32,602 bases of DNA from a bacterium (lineage in GTDB: Bacteria; Cyanobacteriota; Vampirovibrionia; Gastranaerophilales; Gastranaerophilaceae). Positions 23,371-31,414 of the stretch are shown here, in pieces. The translations under genes were made by a program, and so were the position numbers. Positions within the stretch are counted from its first letter, which is position 1; each line of letters begins with the position of its first letter. The stretch is taken from contig JAFVOZ010000006.1 in the NCBI GenBank assembly GCA_017505585.1, forward strand, positions 1-32,602, given 5' to 3'. The notes under the pieces were generated by a model, which made no database searches, was not told where the DNA came from, and saw only the letters and a program-made list of their open reading frames with translations.

Positions 23371-24838
23371 AATATGTGTGGGTGTTTGGATTTCTGACAT
23401 ATTCAATAATACATGCTGAAATATTTTTTGCAACATCTTTATTGAGCGCATCGGGGATAATGTATTCTTCATCAAGTTCGCTGTCTTGCACCATTGAAGC
23501 GACTGAAATTGAAGTCAGGATTTTAATGTCATCCGTAATTTTTTTCAAACCTGAATCAATAACCCCTCTAAATAACCCGGGAAACACAAGAGAATTATTT
23601 ATTTGGTTTGGAAAATCGCTTCTTCCTGTTGCAACAATTTTAGCACCGGAGGCGAGTGCAACATCTGGCATAATTTCAGGAGTTGGATTTGCAAGCGCAA
23701 AAATTACAGGATTTTGAGCCATATTTTTTACCCATTCAGAGTCCAAGATTCCGCCTTTAGAAACACCTATGAAGACATCTGCGCCATAAAGTGCTTCAGA
23801 GAGTGTACAATTTTTATTGTCCAAATTTGTTTTTAGTGCAAGCTCATCAAGATATGAGTCATTTTGGGCACGCCCAGCACGCACAATCCCATTTATATCA
23901 AACATCGTGATGTCTTTTGCACCAAGTCTTAAAAGCTGTTTACATATAGCACAACCTGCAGCACCTGCACCTGACATTATAATTTTTGCATTTTCTAATT
24001 CTTTTTTGACAAGCTTAAGAGCGTTCAAAATGCCCGCCGAAACTATTATTGCCGTTCCGTGTTGGTCATCGTGAAAAACAGGAATATTGAGTTTTTCAAT
24101 CAATTTTTCTTCAATCTCAAAACATCTTGGGGCAGAAATATCTTCTAAATTAATTCCAGCAAAGGAATTTTCAAGCAAATCTGCGATTTTTATAATTTCA
24201 TCAGGGTTTTGAGTACGCACGCAAAGCGGCATAGCGTCAACATTTGCGATTGATTTAAAAAGCGTAGCTTTGCCTTCCATAACAGGAAGCCCTGCTTCAG
24301 CTCCAATGTTACCTAACCCTAAAACCGCAGAGCCGTCGGATAAAACCGCAACGGGTTTTCTTATTTTATCTTCATTTTGAATATAAATTTTAGTTTCTAT
24401 CACTCCGCCGAAAATCTCACGAAGTTTAACTGGCTCTAACTCTTCAGGGTTTTGAATAAAACAATTTTTTGATTGAGTTGGAATATCACAATCAGCATCA
24501 ATTTCACCGCCCTCAATCAAAACACTATCTACACCCATAAAATTTGGCATAATGTTATCTATTACAAATTCAAGATCATCTTTTGCACATTCTTTAATTT
24601 CAAGGGGATAAGCATCAAGCGCATATTTCCTTTTCAAATGAATTGCACGGCTAAGCGAAGAGCGATAATCATAAGAAATTACAGCAATTGAATTTGAGCG
24701 GTTTGTAAGATCAAAAACTCTATCAAGATTATCCCTAATTTCAAGAGAACTCTTAGCAACCGAAGGAGTGTAAACAAGCGCTAAAATTTCTTTTGAATTT
24801 ATTTCAATTTTTGGGATAATTTCAATATTTTCAAGCAT
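23369..24838 (-). CDS. Malic enzyme (oxaloacetate-decarboxylating, NAD(P)-linked) with internal insertion
   Basis: The 489-residue enzyme converts malate to pyruvate and CO2 with NAD(P)+. Core features: catalytic Tyr23 in VYTPSVAK, SDGSAVLGLGNIG (167-179), general-base Lys190 in MEGKATLF, metal ligands around Glu232/Asp233 (NLEDISAPR) and Asp257/Asp258 (HDDQHGTA), Rossmann GAGAAGCAI (290-298), and ALANPTPEI. Short bacterial malic enzymes are about 380-410 residues. The excess is an insertion of about 100 residues (roughly 58-160) between the Tyr-bearing start and the core; the usual VAVISDG stretch appears to occur twice, once degenerate (IAVISYD, 51-57) and once intact (VAVLSDG, 163-169). 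The ATG overlaps the plsY stop (TAATG). Cofactor preference cannot be read. Confidence 0.9.
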   Translation of the reverse strand: MLENIEIIPKIEINSKEILALVYTPSVAKSSLEIRDNLDRVFDLTNRSNSIAVISYDYRSSLSRAIHLKRKYALDAYPLEIKECAKDDLEFVIDNIMPNFMGVDSVLIEGGEIDADCDIPTQSKNCFIQNPEELEPVKLREIFGGVIETKIYIQNEDKIRKPVAVLSDGSAVLGLGNIGAEAGLPVMEGKATLFKSIANVDAMPLCVRTQNPDEIIKIADLLENSFAGINLEDISAPRCFEIEEKLIEKLNIPVFHDDQHGTAIIVSAGILNALKLVKKELENAKIIMSGAGAAGCAICKQLLRLGAKDITMFDINGIVRAGRAQNDSYLDELALKTNLDNKNCTLSEALYGADVFIGVSKGGILDSEWVKNMAQNPVIFALANPTPEIMPDVALASGAKIVATGRSDFPNQINNSLVFPGLFRGVIDSGLKKITDDIKILTSISVASMVQDSELDEEYIIPDALNKDVAKNISACIIEYVRNPNTHTY

Positions 24839-25446
24839 TATCTGACCTTGTTTTCTTCACCTTTTATAAGTCTTTTGATATTTTCTCTGTGCAAATAGAT
24901 GATATAGAGAGCACCAAGCGCACAATATATAACATAGGAAATCGGTTGCTTAAACGCATACATTAAAAATGGAGCACATGAAACAGCAATGATTGAACCG
25001 AGGGACACATATTTTGAAATATATGTAATGATTGCCCAAATAACAGCGATTGAAACACCGGCAAGAGGACAGAGTGCAATAATTGTGCCAACACCTGATG
25101 CAACTGATTTTCCGCCTCTAAAGCCAAGGAACAATGGTTTAGAGTGTCCGATGATAACACATGTTGCAGCAAGTGGCGGCGCAATTCTATGTGCATCACC
25201 GAATTTGGAACTTAAATATGCTGCAAGCACAACAGGAAGTGCGCCTTTGATAGCGTCTAGTATCATAACAATGAAGAACCAAACTTTGCCCAAAACTCTT
25301 TTTACGTTTGTTGCGCCTGTTGAGCCTGAGCCAACTTCTCTAATATCTTGACCTGTTTTTAATTTAACAATAATGTAGCCTGTTGGAATTGAACCAATTA
25401 AATATGCAACTATTGCAATTAAAATTAAATATAAAATATAAGACAA
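24838..25446 (-). CDS. plsY: Glycerol-3-phosphate acyltransferase PlsY
   Basis: The membrane enzyme transfers an acyl group from acyl-phosphate to glycerol-3-phosphate, the first step of phospholipid synthesis. Seen: the opening AYLIGSIPTGYI, the catalytic-region motif GSGSTGATNVKRVLGK, LDAIKGALPV, and a GFRGGKSVASGVG glycine-rich loop, with about six to seven TM helices. I chose the TTG at 25446 (202 residues): it has AAGGGAG nine bases upstream and leaves one base after the der stop. A TTG ten codons upstream also opens the frame but lies inside der without a ribosome site. The end overlaps the malic enzyme start. Confidence 0.93.
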   Translation of the reverse strand: MSYILYLILIAIVAYLIGSIPTGYIIVKLKTGQDIREVGSGSTGATNVKRVLGKVWFFIVMILDAIKGALPVVLAAYLSSKFGDAHRIAPPLAATCVIIGHSKPLFLGFRGGKSVASGVGTIIALCPLAGVSIAVIWAIITYISKYVSLGSIIAVSCAPFLMYAFKQPISYVIYCALGALYIIYLHRENIKRLIKGEENKVR

Positions 25447-25447
25447 T

Positions 25448-26764
25448 TTATTTTTCTCCCTTTTCTCTAAAACCAATTCTTATCGGCGTTCCAAAGAACC
25501 CAAAGTTTTCTCTTAATTTTTTAGCAAGATATTTTTTATAACTATCTCGAATTAAATCAACATTATTTACAAAAAGCGCGAATGTTGGCGGTTTTGCCTT
25601 CACTTGAGTTGAATAATAAATTCTGAGCCTTTTACCTTTAACACTTGCCGGCGGATTAAGCTCAATTGATTCGTTTATAACTTTGTTCAAAATGCCAGTT
25701 GAAATTCTTTTGTTACGTTCTGCGGCAACAACCATTGCTTCATCCAAAATGCTTGTCAATCTTTTGCCTGTTTTTGCGCTTATAAAAAGTTTTTTAGCAT
25801 AACTTAAGAACGGAATTTCTTGTTCAACTTCTTTTTCGTATTTATGAGTTTGAACATTTTGAATTAAATCCCATTTGTTAAACGCAACAACAACGCCAAC
25901 CCCTGCTTCTTCAACAGTTTGCATAATTTTTTTATCTTGGTCTGAAATATTTTCAACGGCATCAATTACAACAACCGCGACATCTGCTTCTCTGATTGAG
26001 CGGAGCGCTCTATCCACGGCAAATGCTTCAATTCCATAGCTTACTTTTGATTTTTTTCTGATACCTGCCGTATCAATCAAAACAAATTCCTGGTCTTTGT
26101 ATGTAATTTCAGAGTTTATACTGTCGCGAGTTGTGCCTGAAATATCAGATACTATTGCTCTGTTTTCATTCAAAATTGAATTTAAGATTGAACTTTTGCC
26201 TGCGTTTGGTTTACCTACAATTGCAACTTTGATTTTTTCTGAATCGTCGTAGCTTGATTTTTTTTCGATATCTTCTGTGATTAAATCTAATAAATCACCA
26301 ACACCACCTGAGCCATGAAGCGCCGAAACCGCTTGAGGTTCGCCGAGGGATAGCTCATAAAAATCTGAAATATTTGTGATTTCATCAATACTATCGACTT
26401 TATTCGCAACAAGAATTACTTTTTTCTTTTCTCTTCTTAAAATATTTGCAATATCTTTATCATAAGGGCTCAAGCCTGATTTAGCATCAACCACAAACAA
26501 AATTAAATCCGCTTCTTCAATTGCAATTTTTGCCTGAGTGAAGATGTTTTGAACAAACTCAGATTCGGTGTCATCCGTGATGATACCACCAGTGTCTATC
26601 ATAATGAACGGCTTATCTTGCCATTCGGCGTCAAAATAAATTCTATCTCGAGTAACGCCTGCCATATCATCAACGATTGACTTGCGTTCGCCCAAAATTC
26701 TGTTTATTAATGTAGATTTTCCGACATTCGGTCTGCCGACAATTGCTATTACTTTATTTTTCAT
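25448..26764 (-). CDS. der: Ribosome-associated GTPase Der (EngA)
   Basis: The 438-residue protein has two tandem GTPase domains and a C-terminal KH-like domain and acts in 50S subunit assembly. Domain 1: GRPNVGKST (P-loop, about 10-18), DMAGVTRDR, DTGG, and NKVD. Domain 2: GKPNAGKSS, ISGTTRD, DTAGIRKK, and NKWD. The last 80 residues (from about 355) with KRLRIYYSTQVKAKPPTFALFVN are the KH-like part. Length is normal (about 430-490). The ATG follows the fliN stop by 12 bases and has no clear Shine-Dalgarno; plsY starts one base after the stop. Confidence 0.96.
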   Translation of the reverse strand: MKNKVIAIVGRPNVGKSTLINRILGERKSIVDDMAGVTRDRIYFDAEWQDKPFIMIDTGGIITDDTESEFVQNIFTQAKIAIEEADLILFVVDAKSGLSPYDKDIANILRREKKKVILVANKVDSIDEITNISDFYELSLGEPQAVSALHGSGGVGDLLDLITEDIEKKSSYDDSEKIKVAIVGKPNAGKSSILNSILNENRAIVSDISGTTRDSINSEITYKDQEFVLIDTAGIRKKSKVSYGIEAFAVDRALRSIREADVAVVVIDAVENISDQDKKIMQTVEEAGVGVVVAFNKWDLIQNVQTHKYEKEVEQEIPFLSYAKKLFISAKTGKRLTSILDEAMVVAAERNKRISTGILNKVINESIELNPPASVKGKRLRIYYSTQVKAKPPTFALFVNNVDLIRDSYKKYLAKKLRENFGFFGTPIRIGFREKGEK

Positions 26765-26776
26765 AAAATAATTATA

Positions 26777-27427
26777 CTACAAAGATTTGTCTTCAATAAT
26801 ACTTGTTATACGAAGTCCGAATTTGTCTTCTATAACTATAACTTCGCCGTGCGCAACAAGCTTTCCGCAAACAAAAAGTTCAACTTGCTCACCCGCAACT
26901 TTATTAATTTCAATAATTGAGCCTTTTTGAATGTCTAAAACTTTTTTAACCTTCATTTTGCATCTGCCAAGCTCAACCGTGATTTTTGCTTTAACATCTT
27001 GCATAATATCAAGGTTTTTCCTTGGCGTGCCAACTGCACTCACTTCATTTTCAAAACTTGCAAAGCGAATGGGTTTCACGGTTATAACTTCGTCATCAAA
27101 CTCTTCTTTAGGCTCAGCTTTTGGAGGCATAGGAGGAATTGAAGAAGCTTTGCTCTGAGATGTTTGCGCTTTAGCTTGAGGTGCTTGTGGCATATTTGGC
27201 ACTCTTTGCTGTTGCGGAGCTTGAGGCTGCTGTGGCATTCCTTGCGTTTGAGGAGTCGGAGGCACTTGTGGTTGCCCAGAACTAAGCCCCTGATTCTGAA
27301 TGTTCGGAATATTTGGAGTTTGGGGGTTTTTGCTTCCAGGCATAGCGGAAAACATACTATCAGGACCCATATTTAATGCGCCAAAATCTTGATTTTCATT
27401 ATTATTATCGTTTCCAAATCCGGACAT
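26777..27427 (-). CDS. fliN: Flagellar motor switch protein FliN with low-complexity N-terminus
   Basis: The 216-residue protein ends in a SpoA (surface presentation) domain, about residues 141-212: VKAKITVELGRCKMKVKKVL, KGSIIEINKVAGEQVELFVCGKLVAHGEVIVI, FGLRITSI. This is the C-ring domain that sets motor direction and docks export proteins. The first 110 or so residues are Gln/Pro/Met/Asn-rich and predicted disordered, longer than the short lead of most FliN; there is no CheC phosphatase domain as in FliY. The ATG has AAGGTGG four bases upstream and lies eight bases after the fliL stop, within the motA-motB-fliL-fliN run. Confidence 0.88.
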   Translation of the reverse strand: MSGFGNDNNNENQDFGALNMGPDSMFSAMPGSKNPQTPNIPNIQNQGLSSGQPQVPPTPQTQGMPQQPQAPQQQRVPNMPQAPQAKAQTSQSKASSIPPMPPKAEPKEEFDDEVITVKPIRFASFENEVSAVGTPRKNLDIMQDVKAKITVELGRCKMKVKKVLDIQKGSIIEINKVAGEQVELFVCGKLVAHGEVIVIEDKFGLRITSIIEDKSL

Positions 27428-27435
27428 TTGCCACC

Positions 27436-28098
27436 TTATTGAATTATGAATTGAGCAAAGTTAACTCTTAAAACTTCTCTTGAACCGTTAAACACGGCAC
27501 TTACCATATCTTGTATTTCTTCTTTTGCGATTTCTTTACCTGTAGGAGTTGAAAGCTCGTCTGCTGTTTTACTTGATAAAACAGAAATCACAGCATCTCT
27601 GATTGCAGGTTTATACTGTTCCATCTCGGCAATAACTGCCGCCATAGGATCAACCGGAGCAGGTGCACCATGTCCGCCATGTCCGCCGCCACCATGTGCT
27701 GCTGCATTTGCTGCTGCGTTTGCTGCTTCAACTTCTGCAATAGTTTTTGTGAGTTCAATCGCAACATTTACTTTCAAATATCTTCTTACCGCGGGGTCAG
27801 CCAAATTCAAAATAAAATCGCCCAAATCAAGCAAAATGCCTTTTTCCTCTTGGGTTACTTCCGTGCCTTCTTCAGCAATTAATTCTTCTGAAGGGTGAAC
27901 TTTTGCAATTTCTGATTTAACCGTTGATTTAACAATCGAGCTGCCAACAAAAGTCATTATCACAAAAAATACTATTAAAACCAATGTATTAACCATAAGC
28001 AGCATATTTGTGCTAATTTGTTTATCATTTTTATTTACAACCGCTTGTGGTGCTTCGTCTTTCGGTTTTACATCTTTTCCTGAAGTAGGTTTAGCCAT
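27436..28098 (-). CDS. fliL: Flagellar basal-body protein FliL, with Gly/His-rich insertion
   Basis: The 220-residue protein has a cytoplasmic N-tail, one TM helix (about 32-52) and a periplasmic domain with GILLDLGDFILNLADPAVRRYLKVNVAIEL (about 87-116) and RVNFAQFIIQ at the end, the FliL pattern. FliL surrounds MotA/MotB stators and aids their activity. Normal FliL is about 150-180 residues; here an Ala/Gly/His/Pro-rich stretch (126-148, including HGGGGHGGHG) is inserted after the first beta strands. I chose the ATG at 28098 because GGAG lies seven bases upstream; a TTG four codons earlier overlaps that ribosome site. It follows motB by 18 bases. Confidence 0.85.
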   Translation of the reverse strand: MAKPTSGKDVKPKDEAPQAVVNKNDKQISTNMLLMVNTLVLIVFFVIMTFVGSSIVKSTVKSEIAKVHPSEELIAEEGTEVTQEEKGILLDLGDFILNLADPAVRRYLKVNVAIELTKTIAEVEAANAAANAAAHGGGGHGGHGAPAPVDPMAAVIAEMEQYKPAIRDAVISVLSSKTADELSTPTGKEIAKEEIQDMVSAVFNGSREVLRVNFAQFIIQ

Positions 28099-28116
28099 TA
28101 TAAACTCCAATTTTAA

Positions 28117-28830
28117 TTAATTTAATATTATTATATCAACTCTTCTGTTTTTTGCCCTACCCTGAGAAGTTGAATTTGTTGCTATCGGCTTGATATCTGC
28201 ATAACCTGCAACGGTGAATCTTTTTTTATCAAGCTTTTTGTTAACTATCAAATAATCAGCTATTTTTGAGGCTCTGACAGATGACAATTCCCAATTTGTG
28301 CCATATTTTGCATTTTTAATCGGAAGATTATCGCTATGTCCTTCTATTCTAATGTGTTTTTGGTTTTTAGTCAAAACCTTTGCAATTTCATCCAAGGTTT
28401 GCTTTGATTTGGGTTTAATCTCAGCAGAAGCAGAGTCAAATAATAAACCTTCGCCCATTCGAACGGTGAGAGAACCTGCTTCTTTTATGATTTGGATGTT
28501 TTCATCCTTGGTTGTTTCTTTTAATTGTTTTGCAATATTGTCAAATTCGATTACCCTTATTTCTTCCGCGTCCGAAGGATTTTTAACCCCTTGCAAAAGC
28601 AAATTCACCCCAGGCTCTTCTTTATTCATTGAAATATTTTTATTTTCCTTTTGCGGTGCTGCTTCAATTGGCTTTTCGCTAAATTTTGATCGGAGTTCTT
28701 TATTTTCAGTTGTCGCACCAATATATAACATCATAAAAAGAGCAAGCAAAATTGTTGTAAAATCCGAATACGAAACAATCCACCTGTTCCGCCTTTGATT
28801 TTGATATTTTTTAAAAGAAAGAAAACCCAC
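28117..28830 (-). CDS. motB: Flagellar stator protein MotB
   Basis: The 237-residue protein begins with a basic tail and one TM helix containing WIVSYSDFTTILLALFMMLY; Asp23 is the ion-carrying aspartate of MotB. A linker follows, then an OmpA-like peptidoglycan-binding domain from about residue 120 with IEGHSDNLPI, WELSSVRASKIADYL and GRAKNRRVDI. With MotA it forms the ion channel that drives flagellar rotation. The start is a GTG two bases after the motA stop with AGGGA upstream, so the pair is tightly coupled. Ion type (H+ or Na+) cannot be decided. Confidence 0.93.
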   Translation of the reverse strand: MGFLSFKKYQNQRRNRWIVSYSDFTTILLALFMMLYIGATTENKELRSKFSEKPIEAAPQKENKNISMNKEEPGVNLLLQGVKNPSDAEEIRVIEFDNIAKQLKETTKDENIQIIKEAGSLTVRMGEGLLFDSASAEIKPKSKQTLDEIAKVLTKNQKHIRIEGHSDNLPIKNAKYGTNWELSSVRASKIADYLIVNKKLDKKRFTVAGYADIKPIATNSTSQGRAKNRRVDIIILN

Positions 28831-28832
28831 AA

Positions 28833-29648
28833 CTATCCCTTTCTGAAAAGTTTTTTGAAAATAGAATTTTGTTGTTTTGTGTTTTCAAAATCGTCTTTAA
28901 AATCTTCTAAGCCTTCTTTAACAACAATTGTGCTTTGGTTCTCGCAAATTCTGACAACTGTTTTGATTACAACTTTTTGATAATTCATCTTGTCTTTCAA
29001 AACATTTTTGTAGTTACCTGAAATCGGGAGAAAAACAAGGTTCGCAAGAGCTAAACCCCACAAAGTTGCACAAAATGCAGTTGCAATCCCAGGCATTAAT
29101 TGGTTAATACTTTGTGCGGAAGACGCTATTTGCATTAGCCCGGCAATTGCTCCGATAATACCAAAAGTTGGGGCATAGCCACCCATTTCTTCAAATATTT
29201 CAATATTTGTGTTGTCTTCTTTGTTTACAAAATCCATGTAATTTAAAAGATTTTGTTCAAGTTGCTCAGGGTCATTTATATCAATGCAACTTTTAAGGCA
29301 TTTGCGTAAAAAATGGTTTTCAATTTTAGGAACAATTTTTTCCAAGCCCAAAATGCCGTTCTTTTTAACAAAAACAGAAATTTCAGATAAAAGTTCTATA
29401 TCCTCATAAGAATTAATTTCTTCCGATAAAATAAGCTTTTTGGTACTTCTTATTGCATTAAACACCTTTGGAATTGAAAAATTCAGGGAGCACGCGCAAA
29501 GCGTTCCTCCTAAAACTATCAAAAGCGCATTCGGTTCAAAAATATCAACAAGACCTTTTGATTTAAGAACAAAAGAAATTGAAATCAAAGAAAACCCAGC
29601 AACAATTGCCACAATATTTCCTAAGTTTAAATATCTTTTTTTGCGCAT
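28833..29648 (-). CDS. motA: Flagellar stator protein MotA
   Basis: The 271-residue protein has four predicted TM helices (about 11-29, 38-56, 155-175, 186-207) and the MotA/PomA signature EMGGYAPTFGIIGAIAGLM before TM3. The cytoplasmic loop between TM2 and TM3 carries the charged residues that contact FliG in the family. It makes the stator ring with MotB. Length fits the PomA-like group (about 250-270). The ATG is three bases after the stop of the MerR-like gene, so they are one transcript. Confidence 0.93.
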   Translation of the reverse strand: MRKKRYLNLGNIVAIVAGFSLISISFVLKSKGLVDIFEPNALLIVLGGTLCACSLNFSIPKVFNAIRSTKKLILSEEINSYEDIELLSEISVFVKKNGILGLEKIVPKIENHFLRKCLKSCIDINDPEQLEQNLLNYMDFVNKEDNTNIEIFEEMGGYAPTFGIIGAIAGLMQIASSAQSINQLMPGIATAFCATLWGLALANLVFLPISGNYKNVLKDKMNYQKVVIKTVVRICENQSTIVVKEGLEDFKDDFENTKQQNSIFKKLFRKG

Positions 29649-29651
29649 TTA

Positions 29652-30290
29652 TTAAAACTCTTGATTGTTATTTTTTACATACAAGCCTAGGGCAAAAGGT
29701 TTATAGGAATTTACTTCCGACTTAAGAGCGTAATTTTCTTTGTTTAAATTATTGATTTTTTCTCTAAGGCTTTCGTTTTCGGTTTTTGCTCTTATAAGCT
29801 CCATTATAACTTCGTCTAAACCGTCCATTTTTTCGGAAAGGAGAGCATTCATTTTGGAGATAATATTTTCTTCAACTCTTGCAAGTCCATTTTCAATTTT
29901 TGCAAGTGCAGTGCCTTGGGAAGCAACAGGGCGGGATGTTTGAGGTATTATTTGTTGCTTTCTGTTTACTTCACTAATTTCAGCTTGAACTTGTTTTTTG
30001 GCTTGAATTAAATTTCTTTGATTTTTAAGCAAGGCAGATGTTTCTTCGGACATAAATGTTTTTTCTCTTGCAGGTTGAACTTTTTTGGTGCCAAACAAGT
30101 TTTTAACCTTTTTCAAGATTTCTACATCCGCTTTTGTAAAATATAAATTACCAAACTCATCTTGTTTTGGCTTTAAATTTGTTTTTTCACATAATGTTAA
30201 TATTTCTGTCATGCTCGCGTCTAGTAATTCTTGTACCTTCATGGCACTTATAACTTCGTTATTTACCCTAAAATCCCTTACTCTAGTCAA
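29652..30290 (-). CDS. MerR-like helix-turn-helix protein with C-terminal coiled coil
   Basis: The 212-residue protein opens with a MerR-type winged-helix pattern: KVQELLDASMTEILTLCEKTNLKPKQDEFGNLYFTKADVEILKKV (about residues 18-62). The middle is Gln/Lys-rich, and residues about 130-195 form a charged heptad-like coiled coil. DNA binding is inferred from the N-terminus; the coiled coil suggests a dimer. It leads the motA-motB-fliL-fliN run, so it may control motility genes. The start is uncertain: TTG at 30290 has AAGAGG nine bases upstream, while the ATG at 30242 matches the domain start better but has no ribosome site. A TATAAT box lies 30 bases before the TTG. Confidence 0.6.
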   Translation of the reverse strand: MTRVRDFRVNNEVISAMKVQELLDASMTEILTLCEKTNLKPKQDEFGNLYFTKADVEILKKVKNLFGTKKVQPAREKTFMSEETSALLKNQRNLIQAKKQVQAEISEVNRKQQIIPQTSRPVASQGTALAKIENGLARVEENIISKMNALLSEKMDGLDEVIMELIRAKTENESLREKINNLNKENYALKSEVNSYKPFALGLYVKNNNQEF

Positions 30291-30320
30291 TTTTCAAAAC
30301 CTCTTAACCCGTTCTTTAAC

Positions 30321-30350
30321 ATTATAGATTAAAAATAAATAAAAAACGAA
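30321..30350 (-). promoter_or_regulatory. Promoter for the MerR-like/motAB/fliLN run
   Basis: On the minus strand a perfect TATAAT lies at 30326-30321, with a poor -35 (TTCGTT, 30350-30345) 18 bases upstream in an AT-rich stretch. Transcription would start near 30314, ahead of AAGAGG (30305-30300). No sigma-28 motif (TAAA...CCGATAA) is seen. Confidence 0.5.
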
Positions 30351-30396
30351 TTATTAAGTATTATGAAGTTAAAAATATTCAAAAGCACTTAGTTGC

Positions 30397-31407
30397 TTAA
30401 ACTTGCGCCGTAGCATAAGTGCCAGGTGTTGGTACTTGTTGTGCTTGTTTCAAAAGAATTTCTTTTGCAACAAGCGCGTCTTCTGCGTATGTTTCACTAC
30501 TTGTGTTTGCTTGAATATTATTCAAAAGAGCTGTTGTTTCTTCGTTGCCTGCAGCATAACCAACATTTAGAATTGTAAGCGCCATTTGTCTTACCGACGC
30601 CGAAGGGTCTTTTAAAGCTTTATTTAACAACGCCGTAAGAGCAGGATCTTGCTTTCTTGCTTCAAGTTCTTTGAATCTGTTAAGGAGCTCTGTTGTGCCC
30701 ATTAGGCGAACCTTAGGGTCATTATCATTTAAATAATTTTCCAAAGTTCTTATATATTCATCATTCAAAGGTGCCACGTCTTTAGGTTTTTCTTCTTGTT
30801 TTGGTGCTGCTTCTGCTGTTTGTTGAGTTTGATTTGCACCTTGCGTATTTTGGGTTTGCAATTGTTGCGCCCCAGGCATTTGTACGTTCATTTGCTGAGT
30901 TTGCACTGCAGGATAAGCATTTTGAGGTGCGGGCATTTGGGGCACATTCACGGCATTTTGCGGAACATAGGCAGGGTATGTTGTCGCAGGGTTTGTGTAA
31001 TATGTGTTTTGCGGATAAACAGGTGCGCCGTTTGTGGTTGTCGGATTGAATATATTAATGTTGACCGCCCCACCTGAGGGAATATTTAGCCCTTGAGGGT
31101 ACATTGGCATTGCTTGAGCTTGTTGCGGGAACACTTGTTGTGTTGGTATTTGCTGCATTTGCATAGGTTGAGCCTGAGCCGTTTGAGTTTGTTGTTGAGG
31201 TTGCATTAGCTGAGGCGCAGGTTGCGTTTGTTGTTGTGCCATTTGCAACTGCATTGGTTGGGATTGCACAACAGGTGCTTGGTTTGTATTATGTGCAATC
31301 GGATTCGCAACAGGAGGTTTTGGCATATGCACCTGATTTGTTTGATTATATGCTGAAACCGGTTGAATTCCTTGACTTGAATACGAATTGTTGTTAATTG
31401 CTTGCAC
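30397..31407 (-). CDS. Gln/Pro-rich protein with C-terminal HEAT-like repeats
   Basis: The 336-residue protein has two parts. Residues 1-200 are low complexity, rich in Gln, Pro, Met, Ala and Asn, with runs such as QPMQLQMAQQQTQP and an island VNINIFNPTTTNG. From about residue 215 to 320 helical repeats read like HEAT/armadillo units: LENYLNDNDPKVRLMGTTELLNRF and LNKALKDPSASVRQMALTILNVGY, with the D-P-x-V-R turn typical of HEAT. Such repeats bind other proteins. There is no signal peptide. The GTG start has AAGGAAGG seven bases upstream, and that ribosome site lies in a hairpin element shared with 11707-11752. Function unknown; place between a flagellin-like gene and motility genes suggests but does not prove a motility link. 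Confidence 0.75.
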   Translation of the reverse strand: MQAINNNSYSSQGIQPVSAYNQTNQVHMPKPPVANPIAHNTNQAPVVQSQPMQLQMAQQQTQPAPQLMQPQQQTQTAQAQPMQMQQIPTQQVFPQQAQAMPMYPQGLNIPSGGAVNINIFNPTTTNGAPVYPQNTYYTNPATTYPAYVPQNAVNVPQMPAPQNAYPAVQTQQMNVQMPGAQQLQTQNTQGANQTQQTAEAAPKQEEKPKDVAPLNDEYIRTLENYLNDNDPKVRLMGTTELLNRFKELEARKQDPALTALLNKALKDPSASVRQMALTILNVGYAAGNEETTALLNNIQANTSSETYAEDALVAKEILLKQAQQVPTPGTYATAQV

Positions 31408-31414
31408 TATAATA

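Noticed and set aside
25447-25476. Earlier TTG starts for plsY (25476) and fliL (28110)
   Set aside because: Each lies in the upstream gene or over the ribosome site of a better start (25446 with AAGGGAG; 28098 with GGAG).
26764-26800. TATAAT just before der as a leaderless promoter
   Set aside because: The box is only a few bases from the ATG and has no -35 at a workable distance; read-through from fliN is simpler.
28298-28798. Plus-strand open frame of 166 codons across motB
   Set aside because: It is antisense to a certain MotB with an intact OmpA-like domain; no ribosome site or recognisable product.
30383-30398. Terminator after the HEAT gene (aagca/tgctt)
   Set aside because: Only five pairs, overlapping the stop codon, without a good T tract.
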